Shown piece after piece: positions 14,101-26,360 of a stretch of DNA of 64,000 bases. The stretch is from Desmodesmus armatus (Eukaryota; Chlorophyta; Chlorophyceae; Sphaeropleales; Scenedesmaceae). The notes below the pieces were generated by a model. It was given only the letters and a program-made list of their open reading frames with translations. It was not told where the DNA came from and searched no databases. A program made the position numbers and the translations under genes. Every line of letters begins with the position of its first letter. Within the stretch, counting starts at the first letter, position 1. The stretch covers positions 62,001 to 126,000 of the forward strand of contig VIIQ02000111.1 in NCBI GenBank assembly GCA_007449985.2, in the 5' to 3' direction.

Positions 14101-17100
14101 CACAAGCTGCTTGTTGCCAGCAACCCGCCTGCTCTGCGAGTCCTTGTGCAGCAGGAGCAACAGCAGGCGCGCAGCCGTGAGCACGTCCTTCCCTGCAGGG
14201 AAATCTGCCGCAGCCTGGGCCGCGGCAGCTGCCGCCTCTGCTGCTGCAGAGCTGGTGGCCTCGCCTGCGCTGGCCGGCACAGGCGGCAGGCACTCGTCCA
14301 TCAGCCGCTGCACCAGTGCTGCCCTGTCCTTGCCGTCCTCACAGGTGGCCATGGTGACCAGCAGGTCAGCAATGGAGAAGGCTGTGCTGGGAGAGGCTGC
14401 CACCAGGTGGATTGCACCGTCCACAAGCTGCGCAGGGGCTGGGATGCCTGTCGCTGCCTGTGGCTCCCCTGCAGCCCTGCTGCCGGCTGCCTCTGGCGGC
14501 TCCACAGCCGTGCCCACCGCTGCTGCGGCCGGTGCAACACCCAGCACAGGGGCGCCTGGCTGCACCACAGGCACGGGTGTCCTTTGGGGTGTGGTCACCT
14601 CATCTGCGTCAGCAGCACTGGCAGGGCCAGCGGGCGTTCCTGCACCACCTGCAGGAGCTGCACCCTCTGCAGCAACTGCCCCGGTGTGTGCTGTGCTGGC
14701 CTGCGGACTGCCTGGCTCAGCTGTGGCGATAGTGACATCGCTGGGTTGGCCAGCCTGCTGCTGTGCTGACGTTTGCTGGGAGCGCTGTGCAACTGCATCT
14801 GGGGACATGCCCACCACAGACAGTGATGCCAGCAACGCACGGGTGAGCTCCTCATCCTCCCGGTCTGCCTCAGCAGCTGCTGCCGCTGCTGCGTTGGCAG
14901 GTGCGCCCGCTGCAGCGGCCTGCCCCGCAGCTGCAGGGGCTGCTGCAGGCTCCTCGGGGTGGGTGAACAGCCAGTCCATGGCCATCTCCACGCTGTTGGC
15001 CCCCACACGCCGCAGCGCCTCCTCAGCCCGGGCCTGGGAGAAGCCCATGTCAATGATCTGCTGCACCAGCTGTGGGTCAGGCTGCGGCTGTGCACGCGCA
15101 GCAGCAGGGGCCGCCTGGCGGCCCTGACTGTAGCGCAGCACCACGCTCGCATGGCTGGGGCCCTGTGCGCACGTCTGCAGCACCCGAACCAAGCCAGTCA
15201 GGACGCCGGTAGGAACGTACGCTGCCTGTGGGTGGCTCCAAAGAGGCAGCACTGCCGCAAGGATGTCGCTGTGCAGCTGCTGCACGAAATGCAGGGGCTC
15301 CTTGGCGGGCGGTAGCAGCGGCTGGCCAGCATAGTTGGGCAGCGGGGCCAGCAGCATGCTCACGGCCTGCAAAAAGCATTCGCACGCACAGCACATGGTC
15401 AGTGGATACGACTGAAAAGCACAAGCGGTCACTGCCCAAGGGCACACGTGCCCTTGTTCCATCACCTTATAAGCACTGTATAGGAATCTGTGATGCCATA
15501 CATGTAAGTTACACATCGCCTCCGTGCCTCATGCTGACCTGGGGCACAGACAGCAGCATGTTGGCGTTGGCAAGCTGCTCATAGATGGCCAGCATCTTCA
15601 CCAGCACGGCCTCAATGAGCTGCCGGGGGTCCTTCAGTGCACTGGCTGAGGGAGCGCTGCTGGCGGCTGTGGCCGATGGGCTGGCCCCTGCCGCTGGTGC
15701 ACTGCTGGTGCCTGCCTCTGCACCACCGCCAGTGCTGGGCTGCACATCTGCCATGGACTGGTCACCTGTAGCAGTGAGCAGCGGGACAGACGGGTCTGCT
15801 TGATACAATATTGGTGGCAGGCAACACAAGAGTGAACGACTGGCTCAACAATCACTTGGCTGCACCTGCTGCACCTGCAAACATCCTTGTGTGCACAAAT
15901 GCTGTTGTGATTGCAGAGCAGCAAAGTTGCAACTGAGCAAGTGACAGGTCTTTGACTTTGGCTGACAGACTACACCCCCCAAGCTCACCGGCGGCAGCAG
16001 CCTCTTGTGCTGCCTTAGCGGCTGCTTCAGCACTCAGCAACTCCCACAACAACTCCGCTGCACTGTGGAAGGCGGAGGCAAACACCTGCAAGCAGCACAC
16101 ATATAGCTTCAGCAGTGATTTGCAGATAGTGCATGCCCAAGCAAGGAGTGCAGTTTGAAGTAGCGGACATTACAATGCATGTCACTTGCTCCAAGCCTGC
16201 CCGCATGGTCCAGCCCCACCTACACCAGTCAGAAGCGCAGGCAGGCAACAGCCCAGTGACCAACGCTGCAAGCGAAGGCCCCCCCCCCTTTCTCCCTGTG
16301 CCGCAGACTCTAGAACCTGCAGGCCAGATAACCCAGCGCCTCACCTTCATGCCGCCCAGCGCTGAGAAGTAGTTGAGGACCAGCAAGTGGCAGTAGCGGC
16401 GCCTGTTATCAAACAGCACCTGGTTCAGCTCCTCAGTCAGCCGGATGTAGTGCCCAGCACGGCCCCTGATGCGCACAAGCGCTGCCTCAACGCGGTCACT
16501 GCCTGGCTTGCTGGGTGGCCAGGCAATGTTGGCTGCTGCCAGGGCTGCCTTGGCCTCTGCGGTCTCATCGTACTGCTGCCAGGGCTGCAGCTGGAAGTTG
16601 CCGACCAGCAGCAGCGCCAAATTGAGGGCAGCGGCCTTCATGGGGACCGTAGGGACAGACACCTGCTCCTCCCTGCGGCGGGCTGGCGAGTGCACCGCCT
16701 TGGCTGTGCCCATGTAGAAGGTGCGCAGGGAGGTCAGCAGGAAGCTGAGGCCCTCATAGGCAATGTCTTCTGGGGTGCGCCGCTGCTTTGTGGCGGTGCT
16801 GGTGCCTGTGGCTGCGGGAGCCTCAGGGGCAGCAGCCCTGCAGGAAACACGGCAACAGGCAACATAACCAACACTTGGTCGGCGCCTGTGCGCTGCGGTG
16901 AACAGGTCAAAGCGCTGACCAAACTGGCAGGAAACGCACAAGTTATGCCCAGGCTCAACTGCTGCAAACCATTCACGGGCGATGCAACAGCCGCATGCAG
17001 GCAGCACAGTGGGCTGGGTTCACCAAGCGATCAGTACGCAAAGTTGCAGGGTCGATCAGGCATGCATGTGCCATGCTGTACCCACCCGTCTGCGGCTGCT

Positions 17101-20100
17101 GCATCCATATCCTCGTCAGCATCCCCATCCCCAGCAGCAGCCTCAGCCTCGGCATCCGCGTCGCCAGCCTCAGCAGGCACTGCTGCTGCTGCAGCGGCGC
17201 CACCCTCAACTGCAGCTGGTGCCGCCTCAGCGGCAGCACCTGCAGCTGGCTGTGCACTGGCAGGTTCAGCCGCTGCCTCTGCTGCGCCTGCAGCGGCTGT
17301 AGCAGCTGCCTTCTTGGCCACGTCCCGGGCCTGCTTCCAGGGGTCGGTTGCAGCGACCTGGACCATGACCATGCGCTCCAGCTTGCCCATGCTGGCCAAC
17401 AGAGGCGGAGAACCCATGCTAACCTGCAACACAAACAGCACAGGCACAGGCAGACACAGTGACTAGGCAGAACTCCCAGCACGTTGACCAAACCAGAGCT
17501 CCACAAACTACAGCGGAACTACGTGGTGTTGCTGGCTAGACCACCACTACTTGCACTGTTGAATGTCATGTGATGTGGCCCTGTGGCACTGGTTTTGGCT
17601 GCTGGCTTCATGGCACAGCACAGCGGCAGAAAAGGCACTCACCTGCGGCAGCATGGCTGTGACATTCCTGGCCACGGCACTGGTGAGGGCCACCAGGCCC
17701 TGCACCACTAGCACCTGCTTGATGTACTTGTCCCGCTGCTCAGCAGGCATGGTGTTCACACACACCGGGCCGACTGCCTGGGCCAGGGGCAGCAGGATGG
17801 CCACCTGCTGGGCCACTGCATCCTTGGAGCGGGCCGCGATGGCCTGGCCGTGTGTGCCGGACAGCGCCCTGAAGACTGACAGCAGGGAGTGGCTGGCCGA
17901 GGAGAAGTTGAACTGGGGCTGCAGGCAGCACAGCACACCACAGCGCATGCAGGGCTGTCATGCAGGCAGTGAAGAGGAGCTGGAATGGAAGGAGCATTGA
18001 GTATGCTAGGCAGCAGCTGAGCTGAGCCATGATGACAGTGTAGCTTGCATGCTGGCCTGCCTAACTTGTGCAATGACCACTGCCCAGCCTGATAGGGCAT
18101 GAGGTGGTCATCAAAATATTGCAAGGCGTGAGGTGGTCATCAAAATACACACCGGCCAGCAGGACATACCGTCAGCTTCGGCAGCTGGTAGATCTTGAGC
18201 AGGACGTCAGCGCCACCGCGCTCCACAAACTGGCGGCTGGTCTCAGCATTGGTCAGCAGAGGCTCCAGCATGCGAGACGCTGCCGTCAATGCTAGCGACA
18301 GGAAAACCTGCAGGCACACAACAGCAGAATAGGACATCAGCAATCTCCATTTGTCTTTCCCAACAAGGGGAGCAGTGTGACGGCATGCAGTCACGAATTC
18401 AGACAACAATAAAAGCACAACAGGAACCACTGTCCAGCAACCGTGTCGCCCAGTAGACCTGCCAATGCACAGCAAGGTGGTGCAAAAGCGAGCCAATGGG
18501 CAGCATCCAAGCATGGCGTTGCAGGCTTACCTCCAGGTCAGGGTCCGCAGCCGACTCCTGAGTGCGCTTGGCCACGGCTTCAAGAGACACAGCCAACGCG
18601 CGCTTTGCCACTGCAGACATGCGCTCATCCTCCAGGCGCTGCTGCTCCCTTTCCCTCTCACGCTCTGCCTGCGCCTGAGCTGCTGCTGTTGCGGCTGGTG
18701 TGGTGGGTGCGGCTGCGGCGGCAGGCGCCTCGCCAGCAGCTGCGGCTGGCTCGGCGGCAGCGGCGCCAACATCACCATCAGCTGCAGCAGCCTCCTGAGC
18801 TGCCGGTGCTGCTGGCTGATCCACGTCCATACCATCTGCAGGAGGTGCAGCGGCAGCGTCTTGTGCAGCCTCCTCCCCTGCTGCAGCTGCCTCTGCAACT
18901 TCAGCAGCTGCGGCACCTGCTGCTGCAGCCGCATCTGTATCCATGGGCTGTGGGGCCTCCTCAGCTGCTGCTGCTGCTCCAGCTACGACTGCACCCTCGC
19001 CCTCAGCACTGCCCCGCCTGCTGCTGGATGGTTCAGCCTGTGCTGGTGGTGCAGCTGCGGGAGCCTCAGGCAACGGCTTCAACGCTGCTGCAATTTCCTC
19101 CTCATCACCTGTCAGCCATGCAGAACGATTGGGCAGGTGACAGCCGTCAGCAAACCCAGCTAAGTGAGCCTGACAGCAAACCCACTCAAGAGCAGCCACA
19201 CAACCACAGGCTCTGTCGACTGATGATGACAAGGGACCATGAGACATGTCCTCAGGGTTGAATACGCGCAGCTGGTGTAAACCTGCTGCCCGCCTTCTAC
19301 CTGGGGGTTTTGTGCTGTTGCCTAACTAAGGGCGGCATGGCGTTACACGCCACACAGAGGGCATGCAGCTGCCAAAGCAGGCATTGTTTATGGGTGCAGC
19401 CGACTTTCACAGCGTCGGACTTCAGGGGCTGAGCACACTGATGCATGTTCCACTGACCAGGCAGAGTCAGCACAGAGCTGCAGCAACTGCAGCAGATGGT
19501 CATCAGGTTGAACTCACCTCCTAGGATGCACAGAGCCTTGAACACTCCGATGACCACGTCAATGCCATCACCCCGCATCGAAGGCACAAACCTGCACAGC
19601 ATGCCAGTCACTGTCAGTGTGGCAGGTGAACTCATCAAGCATCAGCAACCTCAAGCGCTGACAGAATGCACGCAAGCTGGCGTCCTGCTTGTTGCCAAGC
19701 CCTTCACCTGATGGCTGCCCAGCAGTAGCAACCAAGCAGTACATACATGCATGTCAGCAGGACTAGCGCAAATGCCAGGCAGCTGCATTATCAACAACAG
19801 CAGCATATTCACCACTGCCAGCGCAGGGCTGTGCCCTTGGTGCCTGTCTCACCTCAGCAGCTCCTCCACGCCACTGCCCAGCACTGCTGGTGTGTCGCTG
19901 GTGAGCACCTTCATGGTCTTCTTGGACGTGAAGATGTCAATCAGCACGTTCAGCACAGCAGTCTCACGCACCCGCTTCAAGCCGCTGGTGTTGAGGCACA
20001 GCGCCACCAGCGCTGAGGGGATGGAGACCACGGCATCGCCCGAAGGCAGCACTCCAGCCTGCACAGAGGAGCAAATACATGACGTTGACGCAGCGTGGTT

Positions 20101-23100
20101 GTAACCAGGAGGTCAGCACTGATGGGATGGGCCACTTGCGCCATTCCCACTTTTGCTTTCAAACCAACCATGAAGCATTCGTATGAACATCCGAGCATCT
20201 TCACCAAATACTTGGCGGGGGAAAGTGTGCACTGGGCGTGCATGCTCTCAAGGACCAAAAGCGCAATACAATGAGAGAGGCCATGCGCTCGACCCATGCG
20301 ACCAACCCATGCGCCATGCAGGAGGTGCTAGCGGTGGCGCACACACCTTGATCGATGCAAGGAAGGCATCAGGCAGGCCAGCCTCATTGAGCTGCCTGAA
20401 GCTCTGTGGCTCATGGTGGATGAGGTCAGTCATGACAGACACAGCCAGCGAGAACAGGCTTCCGCCAAACTCATCAGGCCGGTTGTACATTGCCTGCAAG
20501 TACACACAGACAGTACAACTGGAATGCCGTGTTGCACGCGCGCTCGGACTACTCTGCACACAAGACGTGCATGCACACCGGCCCTGCATTGCTCGTGACA
20601 CACTCAATCGGTGCAGGTTGTTACCTATGTTTCAAAAGAGAAGCAGTGCCTACCAGTCCCGGAAGGCTAGGGTGTCACCAGCAGCCTACCTTGAGGGAAG
20701 CAAACAGCAGCTGCGCATCCTCATCTTGAGGGCGCGTGGCCGCCACGTTGCCCGTTGGTGAGTAGCTGCCCAGTGCAATGATGCGCAGCAGGTACTTCAG
20801 CAGGGCCTTGCGGTTGTGGGACAACTGCGGGCAGCGGCAGCAGGCAATCATTAAGGACTCGCACACAGGAGTGACGTATGCCAGCCAGCACATGCATGTT
20901 TGCCGGCCAGAAATGACGTCGATAGACTGATTGAAGAGACGGCAGACAAAAAGGAAGCACAGCAGTCAGTCTGGCTGACAACAGCTGACATTGCCTGGCT
21001 CTGGTTGTGCCACCCTGCTGCCATAAAGTGTCAGCGCACCTGCTTTGCAGGCGCTGCCGGTGCTGCTGCCGTCGTATCTGCCACTGCCTGCTCCTGCCCT
21101 TGCTGCTGTTGCTGCTGCTGATTGGGCGACTGCTCAGCAGCCACCATCACGACATCGCTGTCGGCTGCTGTCCTGCCGGCGCCCTCACTGGCGGGCTGCT
21201 GCCCAGGCACTGCCAGCACGCCCACTTCATGTGCAAGGCGCTTGATCATCTCTGTCAGGCCGCCAAGGTCCCTGAACATGGTGGCAGCGGACTGGGAGAG
21301 GTCCATGTACGCCTCCAGGATGCGCAGGTTGGTGCACACCAAGCCCAGGTGGCTGGGGTGCAGGTCCCGCATCAGCGGCAGCAGCGCAGCGACTACGCCA
21401 GCATCATTGAGAGCCTGGTACCCTGCTGACGACGTCACCAGCGCTGCCACCACTGCCAGCAACACGTCCACAAAGGCGACGCTGTACTGCACAGAGCCTA
21501 CTGGGGGCGCGGCAGCAGCAGCTGCTGCTAGGGATGGCCCGGCACCACCGCTGCTGGGCGAGGCTGCAGTCAAGCCAGAGGATGACGCCCCAGCCGCAGT
21601 TGCTGCGGCGGCTGCAGCTGCAACGTCTGGGGCCAACACGCCACTGCCCGAGGGCGCCAGAGGCACATCTGCTTGCTGCAAGATGCTGGCAATGCTCTTG
21701 TGCAGCAGCATGGACAGCAGCCCACTCTGGCCGCCAGACGTGACGGCTGCAATGACACTGGTGATGCGGCTGCGGTCGTGCAGCTGTGCCGCCAGTGCCC
21801 TGAGCGCCAGCGTGCGCAGCGCCTCCTCCGGCACTGCCTCCTCCGCCTGCACCAGCCCCACCAGCTCACTCACAAACTCTGGCTCAGCCTGGTACAGGGA
21901 GTTGTACTCCTCTGCAGGCAAATAAAGCAGCAATGCAAGCAAACATAGCAGCATTGCAGCGGGAAGTTGTCACCAAGGAGCAAGGACGCGTCCAAGATGA
22001 GCTCAATGTCTTTCGTCATTTGTTTGCTTTCTGATGCTGGACACACAGCTTGCTTGCAATGGCTGGCTACTCTGCATGGAACTTGCAGTGTACTAGGCCA
22101 GTTCACAGCTGCGCAGGTGATGCCAGGTCAACTTGCCAACTGCTGTGTGGCATCCGCAGCATTACAGCTGCAAGTGCTTAGCAGGGATTAGAGGCGTGGC
22201 CAGCTAGCTCACCAGGTGTGGGGCTGCACTGCAGCAGCACGTTGAAGGCCAGCAGCCGCTGCTTCACCAGCTGGCGACGGCCCTCCAGGGCGCCAAAGCC
22301 ACGAGCAATGCGGATGCGGCACAACAGCTCAAACCTGCACATGCAGCGGTCAGGTTGGTGGAATCAGTTTGTGGTCTTGCACACGCCCTCGGAGCTGCCT
22401 TGAGCAGTGACTGAAGTTGCTTGATTGACCAAAGAGCTCCAATCAGAGACAAACTGTGCCCTGCTCTGAGGTCATAGGGTTGGTCTCCTTACCTCTGTGT
22501 CTGTGGCACCTTGTAGCGCCTCACCAGCTCTGCCAGGATCTGGTGTTCGCTCTCGGTGAAGCTGTCCAGGTTAGGCACATGAATGGTGGTGGCAGCTCTG
22601 CCAGCCTCACCAGGTGTGCTCGCCGCCCCTGCTGGGCTGCTGCTGAACTCAAAATGCAGCGTAGTGGCCTTGTGCAGCACCTACAGCACCAGGCGCAGGC
22701 AGCAGTGATGTCCATGCATAATCTATATGCCTAGCAGTGCGTACGAAGCTTCATAGGCCCACATGCTCGACAGCTGCTGAGTTTCAACTAGCTCAGACAC
22801 TCCAATCACATGAGTGACTACCTACCTTTCGGAGTGCTGTCTCATCTGAGGACGCACACACCACCAGGTCCAGACCCTGCAAAACAAGCAGTGGACCAGA
22901 TCAGCTGCTTATCTTTGGCACTGAATGCATCAGCTGTTGTCTTTTGCCTGATGCAAGCTGATGCCTGATGACCCTCTGAGTATGGATGGCTATGCAGCTG
23001 CATTGCACACGCAAGCCTCAATCCATGCATTGCACCAACATCCCAGGACCAACTGCTCAAGGTGGCTGAGCCACGGTAGCGATAGACATGCAGTGGCCCA

Positions 23101-23962
23101 GCCACCTCCAGCAGCACCATCAGTTTGTCACAGCAATCTCCCTTACCTCCTCCTTTCCTCCCCACCCCTTGCTGAGAGACAGCAGCCGCTGTGACATGCC
23201 TGCAGGGGGTGTCCAGCGCACTGACGTGTGGTGCGTCTTGCGCACCAACACCTGGAAGGTCTGCAGGGCTGCTGCTGCCACCTCAGGCACTGGTGCCGCC
23301 AGCAGATTGCTCAGGTGCTGCATGTGCGCCAGGACAGCAACAAACATTCATTAGCACCAGCAGAAGCAGCTGGGTGCAATCAGACTCAAATGCATGGTGA
23401 GCTGCTGCTGCGCTTTGAACGAAGAAAGCACACCACAGCCCATGCATGATCCCGTCACTTACCTCGCTGGAGTTATAGGCTGCTTTGTTGCTGCAGTTTT
23501 CCAGAAGCACACATGTGGTGTTGAGCACTGCCAGGCACGCCTCCTTGGGAAAGGGAGGGTCGTCCCCAGCCTGCAGCTGCACATCATTGCGCTGGGAAAC
23601 CTGCTGCTCAAAAAAGCTGTCAAAGTGGTCCAGCAAAGCAACCCAGTGGTTGATGTCTCCCTGCAAGTGGCAACAGAGTGGACAAGGTTGGTCGTGCTTC
23701 CACACAGCTGCGGTCCTGCATCAGCTGCGGCACCCCACCTTGTCAAAAGTCCACTTGAAGTCATGGAGCACAGTGGACAGATCACTGAAGGGGGATGATG
23801 TCACCCTGTCCACCACCTCCTTGATGTTGGCGGGCTGCACGCAAGAGGAAAAAGGGAGTGCACAGATGTGATCTGGTGTATGCTGTGAGGCAATGCAAGA
23901 CGTGCATGGGACCTAGGCGTAGGACTTACGATAACCACCGCCTTTTTCAGCTTCACCCGCAT
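57..23962 (-). CDS. UPL1: Giant HECT-type E3 ubiquitin ligase, UPL1/UPL2 family (34 exons)
   Basis: Transfers ubiquitin from an E2 through a HECT cysteine to substrates. The order of blocks is that of plant UPL1/UPL2: DUF908/DUF913 N-terminus, UBA, UIM, DUF4414 and C-terminal HECT. Start: ATG at 23962 (MRVKLKKAVVI), with an in-frame TAG four codons upstream. Stop: TAA at 57-59. Exons, 5' to 3': 23962-23930, 23834-23739, 23660-23463, 23317-23147, 22876-22826, 22680-22493, 22334-22213, 21911-21040, 20824-20690, 20493-20347, 20058-19853, 19591-19518, 19108-18531, 18307-18170, 17918-17643, 17423-17086, 16837-16345, 16085-15989, 15795-15539, 15366-13010, 12845-11594, 11356-11171, 10805-10086, 9867-9768, 9436-9231, 8868-8509, 8201-7356, 6790-5244, 5001-2393, 2193-2001, 1736-1494, 1253-1017, 746-515, 277-57. 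Splice phases agree throughout, apart from one base missing near 8625. About 5250 residues against about 3700 in Arabidopsis UPL1; the excess is Ala/Gln/Ser-rich filler between conserved blocks. Confidence 0.95.
2393..6790 (-). other. DUF4414 and low-complexity region of the UPL1-like protein
   Basis: Exons 6790-5244 and 5001-2393. Three repeated acidic motifs of the DUF4414 / ubiquitin-binding type are visible: LAFLEALPEELRVEVL (about 5810-5880), DPEFLAALPDDIRQEVL (about 5420-5490) and LADLLAAMPDDVRQDAL (about 5275-5345). After them come two blocks known from plant UPL1: LPLSKQHLQKLFLNLAAHSS and the VSRRVLDMLSYLSRN segment. The stretch ends with FLKFAERHRRLLNAYIRR and IDFDNKRAYFR, which runs directly into the HECT domain across the 2394-2193 junction. 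Alanine- and glutamine-rich filler separates the conserved blocks. Confidence 0.9.
7024..7207. repeat. Foldback element with third partial copy in a UPL1-like intron
   Basis: In the 565-bp intron between exons 8201-7356 and 6790-5244. The arm starting at 7024 (cacacaacccc...) and the arm ending at 7148 (...gggttgtgtg) are imperfect inverted copies of about 58 bp with almost no loop, sharing ggaagcggggtatca and ctgggaatga. A third copy, in the same sense as the first arm and truncated, lies at 7169-7207. It could be a MITE remnant or a small-RNA hairpin. Confidence 0.75.
13010..15366 (-). other. Exon with UBA and UIM ubiquitin-binding motifs (UPL1-like)
   Basis: A single 2357-nt exon. A UBA domain lies at about 14950-15082 (around residues 1585-1629), with the signature IIDMGFSQARAEEALRR followed by an NSVEMAMDWLFTH helix. 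A UIM-like helix (EDEELTRALLASL, about 14821-14862) follows. The open frame continues to 12934, but splicing at 13010 (donor after TTGTCCAG) to 12845 restores phase as NPLSR-YTTTSAF and gives the better continuation. Confidence 0.88.
18100..18147. repeat. Short tandem duplication in a UPL1-like intron
   Basis: The 19-mer tgaggtggtcatcaaaata occurs at 18100-18118 and again at 18129-18147 (period 29). It lies in the intron between exons 18307-18170 and 17918-17643. It does not alter the reading frame. Confidence 0.85.
19518..23962 (-). other. DUF908/DUF913 N-terminal armadillo-like region (UPL1-like)
   Basis: The first twelve exons give blocks recognisable from plant UPL1 N-termini: PANIKEVVDRVTSSPFSDLS, then HWVALLDHFDSFFEQQ and DPPFPKEACLAVLNTTCVLLEN, then SLSKGWGGKEE, then FELLCRIRIARGFGALEGRR. 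EEYNSLYQAEPEFVSELVGL and HLGLVCTNLRILEAYMDLS follow in the 21911-21040 exon. These helical repeats form the substrate-binding solenoid in known HUWE1/UPL1 proteins. Several exons are very small: 33, 51 and 74 nt. Confidence 0.9.
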
Positions 23963-24165
23963 CACGGCGTCCACCTAGGCGAGCCAGTGCATCACTTGTA
24001 AAACTAGATGTCTCATCTGCTGTCGTAGTTCACTTTTTTGGACTGCATAGAGCGTGACGTGCCCGCTTCGCAACACGTTGGCTCAAACCGAAATGCCCCC
24101 ACGCGTCTCAGCACTTGTTCACGACGTAGGGGTTTGTGCGTCCCTGCACCCCAACCTTTAAATGG

Positions 24166-24973
24166 TCAGCTGTCACACCTGCTGAGCTGCAGGCTGGTTT
24201 GGAGTAGACTTGGTTCGCATGAAGCTTCCTGTGCCTCATGAACAATTTCTGCTAGTCTCACTGCACCTCTCTCCGGCAGAAGCTCTGCACCCTCTTGCCC
24301 CCCTCCCCCCCAGGCCCCAATCCTGCAGCAAAAATGGGTTGCAGTGTCAGAACAACCATGCTTAAGTGTTACCAGTGTATCACCCTGGGTTGGTTTCAAA
24401 AGGGGGTTACAGGGTGTCACCATCCTATCAGCCGTCAGCTTCCCAACGTTCCGGACGACTGGTGTGTTGCTGTCGTCCTGCTGGCACAGCAAATCAAAGC
24501 TGGCGTGGCAGGCCCTGTGCACAGCAACAACTGTCACAGTTGTTCACAGCAACAAATGCCACAGTGTGGTGGGCCAGTCAAGAAGGTGTGCTTTATATTC
24601 AGTGGTCCACCAGAATTCAAGAGGGGGAGGGCGATGCCAAGTGTGCTTCTATCTCCAACCTGTCACCAATTTGGGCTGTTGACACAGACTACTGCCCTCC
24701 CTGTGTATGAAGCCTGGAGCCCCTTACCACCCGTCAACATATACCTTTCTCTGTCACTTCCTGCCCTCCCCCTCCTCAGACTAGGCTCGGCGTCCGCCCT
24801 CCCCCCCCCCCCCCCCCCGGCTTACGTGTATGTTGTTCAGTAGGTGGAAGAGATTGCAGTGACACCACTCCGATGGGAAGATGGCCATGTGTGCATGCAC
24901 AAAGTAGAGGGCAGCACTCGTGAGCAGAATTGAGGGCTGCACGTTCAGGACGTGTCGCATGCAGTCCGAACAC
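24166..24973 (-). other. Two orphan exon-like blocks upstream of the UPL1-like gene
   Basis: Block A (24973-24826) is 148 nt with a good acceptor (tatgcag) and donor (gtaagc). It encodes 49 stop-free residues with a Cys/His-rich composition (CSDCMRHVLNVQPSILLTS ... SEWCHCNLFHLLNNIH). Block B (about 24286-24166) encodes ELLPERGAVRLAEIVHEAQE and runs to a TGA at 24166. They can be joined in phase if B starts at ...aagag/GGT, giving a C-terminal fragment of a minus-strand gene. No homologue is recognised and no 5' exon is found. They cannot be joined in frame to the UPL1-like start. Possibly a small gene or a decayed copy. Confidence 0.3.
24801..24818. repeat. 18-base poly-C run
   Basis: Eighteen consecutive C on the + strand, just after the donor of orphan block A (minus strand). 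A length error is likely here in any assembly. Confidence 0.95.
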
Positions 24974-26360
24974 CTGCATATGGTCGAGGCGAGCAAGCGT
25001 CATCAGGCTACCACAGCCACCACCCCATGCATGATGTGATTTTCACCATTGCCAGCAGCAGCACCAGCACCAGCATCATTGCCGCCACCAGCACCACCAC
25101 CAGCACCACCGGCCAGCCCAGACTTTATGCCCCAAACCACAGCACCCAAGCACTAGTCCTGACAGATGCGGGCACCTTCACACAGTGTAGCGGCTAGCGT
25201 TGATGACAGCCTGAGGATTTCACATGCTGCGGCCCCCCAAGCTGGGGATCTGCCTGGTCATAGGGTCTAAGGGCTGACAGCACATGCCTCACATGCGGCA
25301 TGACAGTGTCATAATGACACACATCATGTGTTCATGATGCAGCCTGCATGGCAGTGTGCCAGCCCACTTCCCCTGGTCTTTGGCCGATACTTGTCATGTG
25401 GTTTATACATATATGTGGTACTGTGCGCTGCCTGCTTGCAATGTCATTGCCGCGGTTGCGGTGTGCGGAGTGCGGCAAGTGCTCACGGTAGAGATCAGGT
25501 GCGGGTGCTCCTAGAGGGTGCTCAGCTTCTGTGTCCACTAGGTTCCAGCTGACACTTCCATATGAACCGTTTACTGCAGTCTGATCCCATGCATGTCCAG
25601 ACATGCTCTCACCCTCTGCCGTTGTGTGCAATCCATGGACAACCATACAAGCAATGCACGAGCAGGACTTGAGTGGAGGGGCAGGGCTGCCCTCTCCTTC
25701 AGTGCGGCACACCTTGGACAGTCCTGTCATCCACCCCATCCTGCATGACAGCCTTCAAGCCACAAGGTGTCAAAGCAAGATAAATCCTACAGGAAGGACT
25801 ACTATGTGTGCGGCGCACCTTCTGGAGCTGCTGACCTCCCGCTTGCCTGGCCTACAAGGCTTGTATGGCCTACTCATGTCCATTGCCTGATCAACGAAGA
25901 TGGTGGACCCATTTTGAAAAAGGAAGTGTTTGGAAACGTTCTGTTTGCAGTTGTCGAGCCGCCCGCATCATGTGTGATAAGTGTAGTGCAGTTGCTGTAC
26001 AGCAGGGCTGTGCCCGCGTGTCCATGATGTACCAGCCACCCTCACATCAAACTGAACTATTCCAAATCATTGCGCTCCACACCTCTCCCCTGACCCGCCC
26101 TTTCTCGCTCATTATTGTTTGCCTTGATCACCCTTGGACTGATTGTTTTCAGCCACAGCTCAGCTGCTGCTTGCCTCACTCATCACAAAGCTTTTTGGAG
26201 ACCTGAAAAAGGTAGGTTTGGGTCACGCAAGCACACCATGCCCCCAGCTAGCGTCCAAACACACAAGCAGACAAGCAAAGCAGCTGGTGTCCTCATGGCC
26301 ACACTCGCATCAACAATGTTGCCCCTGACGTGCCATCATGTGTTTTTGTGATCATCCAGG
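24974..26360. other. Gene-free stretch between UPL1-like region and LRR gene
   Basis: No reading frame with coding character on either strand. It contains a CAG/CCA-type trinucleotide microsatellite at about 25051-25110. The part just before 26361 should hold the promoter and leader of the LRR gene, but no clear core motif is visible. Confidence 0.6.

Noticed and set aside
23963..24286. Extension of the UPL1-like protein upstream of 23962
   Set aside because: An in-frame TAG lies just upstream, and joining the orphan blocks gives a stop. MRVKLKKA also matches the usual start of UPL1 proteins.
24295..24843. 182-codon + strand ORF
   Set aside because: Overlaps the poly-C run and the orphan minus exons; sequence has no coding character.
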